The notes below the pieces were generated by a model. That model searched no databases. It saw only the letters and a program-made list of their open reading frames with translations, and was not told the origin of the DNA. A stretch of 64,000 bases of DNA, taken from the IMG/VR virus record IMGVR_UViG_3300032236_000971, positions 1 through 64,000 of that record. One strand, 5' to 3'. Shown here piece after piece: positions 6,308-10,538 of the stretch; positions within the stretch are counted from its first letter, which is position 1, and every line of letters begins with the position of its first letter. Source of the stretch: a virus. Both the position numbers and the translations under genes were made by a program.

Positions 6308-6378
6308 GCTCACATCTACTAAGCGTAAGTAATCCCGTTTGAGGGAGGATGTAGGTTCAAGCCCTACTGTGAGCTCCT
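6308..6378 (+). tRNA. tRNA-like sequence with aberrant anticodon arm
   Basis: Perfect acceptor GCTCACA/TGTGAGC, D-stem TACT/AGTA and T-arm GTAGG-TTCAAGC-CCTAC, but no GG in the D-loop, an anticodon stem TCCC/GGGA with a six-base loop, and no CCA (TCCT instead). Either a decaying tRNA or a tRNA mimic. It sits directly before a 22-bp inverted repeat. Confidence 0.6.
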
Positions 6379-6379
6379 A

Positions 6380-6597
6380 AATTAATATTACGCCAGCATA
6401 GTTGCTAACGATATGGCGTAATTAACCAGAAGCGTAAGAAGCAGTTGGTATACCCCAATCTGAATACGGGTTCGAATCCTGTAGTCTCTAACGAGTAGCC
6501 GAAGGGTGGATGTTAGAGGTGTAAAATGGTCGAAGGTGCGGGCATGTTGGGTTCGTTTCCCATGGCATTCTGTAGCTATGCTGGCGTAATATTAATT
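6380..6597 (+). ncRNA. 218-base RNA closed by a 22-bp perfect inverted repeat, tRNA-like parts inside
   Basis: 6380-6401 is the exact reverse complement of 6576-6597 (22 bp; extendable to about 26 with wobbles). Inside are two T-arm-like hairpins, ACGGG-TTCGAAT-CCTGT (6466-6482) and TGGG-TTCGTTT-CCCA (6548-6562), and an acceptor-like stem CTCTAAC/GTTAGAG (6486-6492, 6512-6518) whose 3' strand lies upstream, as in a circularly permuted tRNA. The 5' arm can instead form a local hairpin using GGCGTAAT at 6414-6421. The 3' arm ends exactly where tRNA-Asp begins. Confidence 0.6.
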
Positions 6598-6672
6598 GAT
6601 CCTGTACGCATCTGGTGAGGCGACCCCTCTGTCTAAGGGGCGAGGAGGGTTCGATTCCCTTCAGGATCGCCA
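6598..6672 (+). tRNA. tRNA-Asp(GTC)
   Basis: Acceptor GATCCTG/CAGGATC, anticodon loop CTGTCTA with stem CCCCT/AGGGG, encoded GCCA. Confidence 0.94.
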
Positions 6673-6680
6673 CTAAATAT

Positions 6681-6756
6681 TGGGGATTAGTTCAGTTGGT
6701 AGAACGCAGGATTCTGAATCCTGATGTCCGAGGTTCGAGTCCTTGATCCCCAGCCA
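6681..6756 (+). tRNA. tRNA-Gln(CTG)
   Basis: Acceptor TGGGGAT/ATCCCCA, anticodon loop TTCTGAA, encoded GCCA. Confidence 0.94.
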
Positions 6757-6898
6757 ATACGTGGTAAGGAAAGCCTAGAGCGTCGCAGCTGCAGCAAGCG
6801 ACAAAGTAGGATCGGTTCGATCGACCGATAAGAGGAGCATGGGCAAGTCAGAGGGAGCTAAACCGATGACTGGATACCGCACCTGCCACATTTAATTT
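6757..6898 (+). ncRNA. Structured inter-tRNA RNA
   Basis: 142 non-coding bases closed by GTGGTA/TGCCAC. Inner hairpins GTCGC/GCGAC and ATCGGT/ACCGAT (loop TCGATCG), plus a competing long-range match ATCGGTT/AACCGAT. The arrangement recalls the spacer at 5947-6147. No known family recognised. Confidence 0.42.
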
Positions 6899-6973
6899 GG
6901 TGCCTGAGGTAGATGGTAAATCGCGGGACTGCAAATCCTTGAGAACCCAGTTCGATTCTGGGAGGCACCTCCA
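6899..6973 (+). tRNA. tRNA-Cys(GCA)
   Basis: Acceptor GGTGCCT/AGGCACC, anticodon loop CTGCAAA, encoded TCCA. Confidence 0.94.
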
Positions 6974-7081
6974 CCTAGTAGCTGGAATATTCGAGACAAT
7001 GGGGATGACCCAAGGATTAACAAGCGGAGTAGCTACCGCCTCTGATAGTAACCTAGACGATATTTTGGCGGATCCAATAAT
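6974..7081 (+). other. Inter-tRNA spacer with alternative pairings
   Basis: Non-coding, 108 bases. A hairpin GCGG/CCGC (7024-7039) contains AGCTAC, which could instead pair with GTAGCT at 6978-6983. No gene or tRNA recognised. Confidence 0.35.
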
Positions 7082-7158
7082 GGTTGAATAGCTCAACTGG
7101 ATAGAGCATCGGTCTACGAAACCGAAGGTTGAAGGTTCGAATCCTTCTTCGACCACCA
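7082..7158 (+). tRNA. tRNA-Arg(ACG)
   Basis: Acceptor GGTTGAA/TTCGACC, anticodon loop CTACGAA, encoded CCA. The only arginine tRNA of the window; A34 needs deamination to inosine to read CGC and CGA. Confidence 0.95.
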
Positions 7159-7163
7159 TTAAT

Positions 7164-7294
7164 GGGCTGACAAAGCTCTTTATTTTCTACCTAGAAACAA
7201 TAGATGAATTTATAAATTCTATTGGGTTCCTCTAGATGCGGTAAAGAGACGGTGCATACTAGTTAGATGGGTTCGAATCCCATTCAGTCCACCA
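7164..7294 (+). ncRNA. tRNA-like RNA with a long arm in place of the anticodon arm
   Basis: Acceptor GGGCTGA/TCAGTCC with ACCA end and a perfect T-arm ATGGG-TTCGAAT-CCCAT, but no normal D or anticodon arm. In their place is a long nested arm: CTCTTTA/TAAAGAG (7176-7182, 7242-7248), CTAGA/TCTAG (7191-7195, 7231-7235) and CAATAGA/TCTATTG (7198-7204, 7218-7224). This layout resembles the tRNA-like domain of tmRNA more than an intron-bearing tRNA. No tag-coding frame was recognised. Confidence 0.6.
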
Positions 7295-7301
7295 TTATAA
7301 T

Positions 7302-7376
7302 GCGGTCATAGCTCAGGGGTAGAGCACTTCGTTGCCAACGAAGATGTCGTCGGTTCGATCCCGACTGGCCGCTCCA
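7302..7376 (+). tRNA. tRNA-Gly(GCC)
   Basis: Acceptor GCGGTCA, anticodon loop TTGCCAA with stem CTTCG/CGAAG, encoded TCCA. Confidence 0.95.
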
Positions 7377-7393
7377 TTACTATATAATATCAT

Positions 7394-7467
7394 GCGGGGT
7401 TGGTATATAGATTGTGCCCTAGCCTTCCAAGCTAGTGAAACGGGTTTGAGTCCCGTACCCCGCTCCA
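7394..7467 (+). tRNA. tRNA-Gly(TCC)
   Basis: Acceptor GCGGGGT/ACCCCGC, anticodon loop CTTCCAA with stem CTAGC/GCTAG, encoded TCCA. Confidence 0.95.
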
Positions 7468-7472
7468 TTAAT

Positions 7473-7549
7473 GCCCGAGTAGTCCAATTGGCAGAGGCGT
7501 CCGCCTTAGAAGCGGAATGTTGGGGGTTCAAATCCCTCCTCGGGCACCA
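7473..7549 (+). tRNA. tRNA-Leu(TAG), short variable loop
   Basis: Acceptor GCCCGAG/CTCGGGC, anticodon loop CTTAGAA, encoded CCA. The variable region is only ATGTTG, whereas bacterial leucine tRNAs are class II with a long variable arm. Confidence 0.9.
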
Positions 7550-7556
7550 AAATAAT

Positions 7557-7632
7557 GCTGCTTTAGCTCAGTTGGTAGAGCACCTGATTAGTAATCAGGT
7601 TGTCGGGAGTTCGACCCTCTCAAGCAGCACCA
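7557..7632 (+). tRNA. tRNA-Thr(AGT)
   Basis: Acceptor GCTGCTT/AAGCAGC, anticodon loop TTAGTAA with stem CCTGA/TCAGG, encoded CCA. A34 in a threonine tRNA is unusual for bacteria and their phages. Confidence 0.9.
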
Positions 7633-7709
7633 GCCCATATGGTCCAATTGGAAGAGGCGTCGGCTTCAAACTCCGAATGTTGTAGGTTCGAGTCCTACTA
7701 TGGGCACCA
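7633..7709 (+). tRNA. tRNA-Leu(CAA), short variable loop
   Basis: Starts on the base after the previous tRNA. Aligned base for base with tRNA-Leu(TAG), the loop is TTCAAAC, so the anticodon is CAA; pair 31-39 is C-T. Read one base differently it would be TCA, which I consider less likely. Variable region ATGTTG. Confidence 0.82.
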
Positions 7710-7711
7710 AT

Positions 7712-7785
7712 GCTACCTTAGTGTAATGGGAGCACAAGAGTTTGTGGCACTCTTAGCACTGGATCGTAACCAGTAGGTAGTACCA
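7712..7785 (+). tRNA. tRNA-His(GTG)
   Basis: Acceptor GCTACCT/AGGTAGT, anticodon loop TTGTGGC with stem AGAGT/ACTCT, encoded CCA. T-loop ATCGTAA is non-canonical, as in tRNA-Ile. Confidence 0.9.
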
Positions 7786-7798
7786 ATAAATAAAGTTT

Positions 7799-7889
7799 AG
7801 GTGGGCTGCAGAGACGGTGGTTCTGCGACGGACTGTAAATCCGTTCCTTAATGGTAACACTGGGGGTTCGAATCCCTCCCCACCTACCA
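7799..7889 (+). tRNA. tRNA-Tyr(GTA)
   Basis: Class II with long variable arm, acceptor AGGTGGG/CCCACCT, anticodon loop CTGTAAA, encoded CCA. Confidence 0.95.
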
Positions 7890-7913
7890 TTTTCTTAACC
7901 TTGGAGATAAACA

Positions 7914-8075
7914 ATGAAGTTTGAATTTACTATTGAAGAAATTAATACTGTTATGGCGGCTCTTGGTCGCATGCCTTATGAGCAGGTATTTCAGCTTGTA
8001 GAAAAGATCCGTCAGCAAGCTGCTCCTCAGTTGCAGGAAGCTCAGGCAGCACAGGCGGCTGAACAGTCAGAATAA
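7914..8075 (+). CDS. Small conserved phage protein, 53 residues
   Basis: A short gene between tRNA-Tyr and tRNA-Met with TTGGAG upstream. MKFEFTIEEINTVMAALGRMPYEQVFQLVEKIRQQA is an amphipathic helical pattern I have seen in other phage genomes as an uncharacterised small protein; the tail is rich in Gln and Ala. Function unknown. Confidence 0.75.
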   Translation: MKFEFTIEEINTVMAALGRMPYEQVFQLVEKIRQQAAPQLQEAQAAQAAEQSE

Positions 8076-8077
8076 CT

Positions 8078-8152
8078 GCCGATGTAGCTCAGTGGTAGAG
8101 CATTCGCTTCATACGCGACTGGTCGCTGGTTCAAGTCCAGCTTTCGGCACCA
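8078..8152 (+). tRNA. tRNA-Met(CAT)
   Basis: Anticodon loop TTCATAC with stem TCGC/GCGA, D-arm GCTC/GAGC, encoded CCA. The acceptor has a mismatch near its base (GCCGATG/TTTCGGC). Begins three bases after the stop of the small gene. Confidence 0.88.
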
Positions 8153-8206
8153 ATCCACGCCATCCCGATACGTCGGTTGGCACCTCCAGTTTCCGGACTG
8201 GAGACT

Positions 8207-8282
8207 GCTCCTCTGGTATAGCTGGTGCGTACGCCTGTCTGAAGAACAGGAAGATGCAGTTCGATTCTGTGGGGGAGCACCA
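8207..8282 (+). tRNA. tRNA-Phe(GAA)
   Basis: Acceptor GCTCCTC, anticodon loop CTGAAGA with stem CCTGT/ACAGG, encoded CCA. The spacer before it holds a 7-bp hairpin CTCCAGT/ACTGGAG. Confidence 0.94.
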
Positions 8283-8312
8283 TTATATAAATACCTCAAA
8301 AAGAGGTAGATA

Positions 8313-8423
8313 ATGTATAAAGCATACATACTAGCGATTGATAACATAAACAAATTAGTTTGGTTGGTACTGATGCTACATTGGTTAGCTGACGGTACGA
8401 AGATAGTTGATATCTTCAAATGA
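8313..8423 (+). CDS. 36-residue membrane-like peptide
   Basis: Short ORF starting MYKAYILAIDNINK with a hydrophobic stretch LVWLVLMLHWLA, AGAGG upstream, and an ATGA overlap with the next start. The overlap supports translation. Function unknown. Confidence 0.5.
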   Translation: MYKAYILAIDNINKLVWLVLMLHWLADGTKIVDIFK

Positions 8424-9061
8424 AAACCATCGCTCTCTTCAACCATCATCCTGAATGTTCTGATCAGTGTTGTAAGGGTATGATGAGAGCATTAGAACCT
8501 CACTACAAAATAAAATGGTTTACTGTTCGTGATGATATCAAAGAGGTAGTTAAGAATGTTGATTGTATTGCTTTCCCTGGCGGGATTGGTGACTCTGATA
8601 GCTTTTTTGACTACTTTTCTCGCACACGTTCTAATGTTATTTCCTCGTTCATTGACGATGGGGGTAAATATCTTGGTATATGCATGGGGGCTTACTGGGC
8701 TGGGTCTCGTTACTTTGATATTCTTGACAACGTTAATTGCGTTCAATACATTAAGCGTCCTACCGCTGAGATAAGAAGAAGTTACGGAACAGTAGCTGAT
8801 ATTGAGTGGCTAGGTCAAAGAGAAAAGATGTTCTTTTATGACGGATGTACATTCGTTGGTTCCGGACGATATGATACAATTGCTAAGTACGCTAATGATG
8901 AGCCGATGGCAATAATTCAGGGTAATGTAGGTATCATAGGTTGTCATCCTGAAAGCGAAGAGTTTTGGTATGAAGAACCGTACAAATACCTCAGCGGTTA
9001 TTATCATGACGGTAGGCATCATAACCTACTACTTGAGTTTGTAGATAAATTATGGAAATAG
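8420..9061 (+). CDS. BPL_N-type glutamine amidotransferase-like protein
   Basis: A 213-residue protein of the class I glutamine amidotransferase fold, closest in pattern to the N-terminal domain of eukaryotic biotin-protein ligase (BPL_N family). Seen: early FNHH strand, AFPGG, nucleophile elbow GICMGAYWAG (Cys about 94) and a late CHPES with a candidate catalytic His. The substrate is unknown. Together with the oxygenase gene it overlaps, it forms a small enzymatic island inside the tRNA array, so a role in nucleic acid or tRNA modification is possible but unproven. Confidence 0.72.
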   Translation: MKTIALFNHHPECSDQCCKGMMRALEPHYKIKWFTVRDDIKEVVKNVDCIAFPGGIGDSDSFFDYFSRTRSNVISSFIDDGGKYLGICMGAYWAGSRYFDILDNVNCVQYIKRPTAEIRRSYGTVADIEWLGQREKMFFYDGCTFVGSGRYDTIAKYANDEPMAIIQGNVGIIGCHPESEEFWYEEPYKYLSGYYHDGRHHNLLLEFVDKLWK

Positions 9062-9642
9062 TTGAAAACTATATACACGTTGTTAAGCTAGGATTAGATA
9101 TTAAAGCTATTACTCATAGCTGTGATAGAATGTACGAATTTATTAAAACACAATTCAATGATAAACCAAAGTGGGCAGTAGCTGGTTCAACATATACAAC
9201 TAGCCTCTTTAACGAATATAATTTGTTTTTGTATCCGTTGCCTGAATTTCATAAATTATATAACGAGATAAAAACGTATTTTCATTCGGTGAAAGATAAT
9301 CCTAACGAGAAATATTATATTCAGTGTTGGTTAAATTATTATCAATTTGGCGAGTATATAGATTGGCATAATCATTGGCCTCCTGAAGTTAAATCATGGC
9401 ATGGATTTTATTGTGTATCTGGGGAAGGTTCTTATACTTCATATAAGCTCCCTCCTGATATGAAAGAAGTTGTTATACCAACGGTAACAGATCAACTTGT
9501 TTTAAGTAAAAGTGACGGGGATTTTCACCGCTCTTCTGAGTGGAATGGACAAACTCCGAGGGTAACGATAGCATTTGATATCGTGCCTCAAACTTTTTTC
9601 AATGCCCCTTTTGATATTATTAATCATTGGGTGCCTATTTAA
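9052..9642 (+). CDS. Putative 2-oxoglutarate/Fe(II) dioxygenase
   Basis: A 196-residue protein overlapping the upstream gene by 10 bases. Double-stranded beta-helix hallmarks: YQFGEYIDWHNHWPP (about 100-115, first metal His and an acidic-position Asn), then DGDFHRSSEWNG with the distal His, and a late PRVTIAFDI Arg that would bind 2-oxoglutarate. Phage members of this superfamily hydroxylate nucleobases, proteins or tRNA. The stop abuts tRNA-Ser. Confidence 0.65.
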   Translation: MEIVENYIHVVKLGLDIKAITHSCDRMYEFIKTQFNDKPKWAVAGSTYTTSLFNEYNLFLYPLPEFHKLYNEIKTYFHSVKDNPNEKYYIQCWLNYYQFGEYIDWHNHWPPEVKSWHGFYCVSGEGSYTSYKLPPDMKEVVIPTVTDQLVLSKSDGDFHRSSEWNGQTPRVTIAFDIVPQTFFNAPFDIINHWVPI

Positions 9643-9732
9643 GGAGGGTTGGCTGAGTGGTCTAAAGCACTCGTTTGCTAAATGAGCGAACCTTAATCGG
9701 TTCCGTGAGTTCGAATCTCACACTCTCCGCCA
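9643..9732 (+). tRNA. tRNA-Ser(GCT)
   Basis: Class II, long variable arm, acceptor GGAGGGT, anticodon loop TTGCTAA, encoded GCCA. Starts right after the oxygenase stop codon. Confidence 0.95.
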
Positions 9733-9733
9733 T

Positions 9734-9807
9734 ATCGGTGTGATGTAATGGTAACATGACGGTCTCCAAAACCGTTCTTCCGGGTTCGAGTCCTGGCACC
9801 GGTGCCA
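9734..9807 (+). tRNA. tRNA-Trp(CCA)
   Basis: Acceptor ATCGGTG/CACCGGT, anticodon loop CTCCAAA with stem ACGGT/ACCGT, encoded GCCA. Confidence 0.93.
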
Positions 9808-9811
9808 TTTT

Positions 9812-9928
9812 AGGTTGTGTTCAGCATACAATGGATGAACCAGTCGGTCGTGGGTTCAATCCCCACCAGGAGCTCTTTGCTTCTGTAGCTCAGTGGTAGA
9901 GCAACTGCCAAAAAGTACAACCTGTTGA
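9812..9928 (+). ncRNA. Scaffold RNA unit A: circularly permuted tRNA head (Y-RNA-like)
   Basis: First of seven units with one scaffold: 7-bp stem P1 (9812-9818/9917-9923), an 11-base bulge GTTCAGCATAC, and a 3' GTTGA that can pair with TCAGC in the bulge. The head is a permuted tRNA: T-arm GTGGG-TTCAATC-CCCAC (9850-9866), acceptor 3' strand CAGGAGC, loop TCTTT, acceptor 5' strand GCTTCTG (9879-9885), D-arm GCTC-AGTGGTA-GAGC, then ACTG pairing back to CAGT at 9841-9844. The ends lie where the anticodon loop would be. This matches the tRNA-mimic idea published for bacterial YrlA Y RNAs. Confidence 0.8.
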
Positions 9929-9937
9929 ATTTAGTGC

Positions 9938-9966
9938 TTGACTTATTCGTAGATAAAGCGTATTAT
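9938..9966 (+). promoter_or_regulatory. Promoter of the scaffold RNA array and Ro60-like gene
   Basis: TTGACT at 9938-9943, 17-base spacer, TATTAT at 9961-9966. The start point would be near 9973, just before unit B. Confidence 0.8.
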
Positions 9967-9982
9967 ATGTTTATTGAGTTTG

Positions 9983-10107
9983 AGATTGACCGTTCAGCAA
10001 ACAACATTTAGCATCGCGCTAAGTATGACTGGCTTTATAACTGGTCCAGGTGGTTATTTCTTCGGGCTTCCACCGTAAAAAAATGAAAGAAGAAGTCAAT
10101 CTGTTGA
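9983..10107 (+). ncRNA. Scaffold RNA unit B: cloverleaf-like head
   Basis: P1 AGATTGAC/GTCAATCT (9983-9990, 10095-10102), bulge ending TTCAGCAAAC, 3' GTTGA. Head: hairpins TTAGC/GCTAA (10008-10022), GACTGG/CTGGTC with loop CTTTATAA (10027-10046) and GGTGG/CCACC (10049-10074), closed by CATTT/AAATG. The order is that of a normal tRNA (D, anticodon, T), but without a canonical T-loop. Confidence 0.7.
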
Positions 10108-10112
10108 GTTTT

Positions 10113-10206
10113 AGGAAGCTTTCGGCAAACAATTATTGATTGGTTCAACTCCAATACCAGCCCCTGGGCTAGTACGCCTCGTGTGAGGCAAATTGCTTCC
10201 TGTCTA
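10113..10206 (+). ncRNA. Scaffold RNA unit C: permuted tRNA head
   Basis: P1 AGGAAGC/GCTTCCT (10113-10119, 10195-10201), 11-base bulge TTTCGGCAAAC. Head: AATT/AATT, T-arm ATTGG-TTCAACT-CCAAT (10139-10155), acceptor-like stem ACCAGCCC/GGGCTAGT with one mismatch and a very short cap, D-arm-like GCCTC-GTGT-GAGGC. T-arm before D-arm means permuted, like unit A. The bulge TCGGC and 3' GTCTA differ from the other units, with one compensating change (A-U to G-C) and one mismatch. Confidence 0.72.
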
Positions 10207-10211
10207 GTTTT

Positions 10212-10306
10212 AGGATACCTTCAGCAAACATAACTTGATATTGGTTATCAATCTGACTTTTAATCAGACTTAGCGGTTCGAATCCGCAGTTAGTGTATCC
10301 TGTTGA
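10212..10306 (+). ncRNA. Scaffold RNA unit D: mini-tRNA head with Lys(TTT) anticodon loop
   Basis: P1 AGGATAC/GTATCCT (10212-10218, 10295-10301), bulge CTTCAGCAAAC, 3' GTTGA. The head is a compact, unpermuted cloverleaf: 5-bp stem TAACT/AGTTA, hairpin TGATA-TTGGT-TATCA, anticodon arm TCTGA-CTTTTAA-TCAGA (10252-10268), T-arm GCGG-TTCGAAT-CCGC (10273-10287). The anticodon loop equals that of tRNA-Lys(TTT). No CCA; the would-be acceptor end is locked inside P1. Confidence 0.78.
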
Positions 10307-10317
10307 GTTAGAGTTCT

Positions 10318-10380
10318 AGGATTGTTACAGCATAAATGCACTTGATTTGTAATCAAACCCGCAAAGGGCAATCCTGTTGA
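10318..10380 (+). ncRNA. Scaffold RNA unit E: Thr(TGT) anticodon-arm mimic
   Basis: P1 AGGATTG/CAATCCT (10318-10324, 10369-10375), bulge TTACAGCATAA, 3' GTTGA. The head is a 4-bp, 7-base-loop hairpin TTGA-TTTGTAA-TCAA (10342-10356) plus a small hairpin CCC-GCAAA-GGG. Fourteen bases match the anticodon arm of this phage's own tRNA-Thr(TGT) exactly. Confidence 0.75.
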
Positions 10381-10391
10381 GTTAGAGTTTA

Positions 10392-10462
10392 AGGGTCAGT
10401 TCAGCAAACAAAACGACGCTAACATCGCATAAATGCCTAGCGGCACAAGTTGACCCTGTTGA
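10392..10462 (+). ncRNA. Scaffold RNA unit F: simple hairpin head
   Basis: P1 AGGGTCA/TGACCCT (10392-10398, 10451-10457), bulge GTTCAGCAAAC, 3' GTTGA. Head: CGCTA/TAGCG (10417-10421, 10438-10442) with inner GCAT/ATGC. The inner CGCATAA is one base from a CAT-type anticodon loop, which may be chance. Confidence 0.7.
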
Positions 10463-10466
10463 GTTT

Positions 10467-10524
10467 AGATTCAGTTCCGCAACCAATCAAATCGACTTGA
10501 AATCGACCAAAGTGAATCTGTTGA
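10467..10524 (+). ncRNA. Scaffold RNA unit G: Ser(TGA) anticodon-arm mimic
   Basis: P1 AGATTCA/TGAATCT (10467-10473, 10513-10519), bulge GTTCCGCAACC, 3' GTTGA. The head is a hairpin TCGA-CTTGAAA-TCGA (10492-10506); the loop equals that of tRNA-Ser(TGA). GTTGA runs directly into the ribosome binding site of the Ro60-like gene, so folding of this unit could affect its translation. Confidence 0.72.
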
Positions 10525-10538
10525 AAAGGAGAAGTGAA

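Noticed and set aside
7164-7294. Group I intron in a tRNA
   Set aside because: The insert is about 55 bases, far too short for a group I core, and no P/Q/R/S-like elements are seen.
8042-8449. 135-codon minus-strand frame
   Set aside because: Antisense to two tRNAs and the start of the amidotransferase-like gene; no ribosome site.
9812-10524. Short repeats with variable spacers, looking like a CRISPR array
   Set aside because: The repeated parts form stems whose sequence changes with compensation, spacing is irregular (58-125 bases) and no cas gene is near. RNA units fit better.
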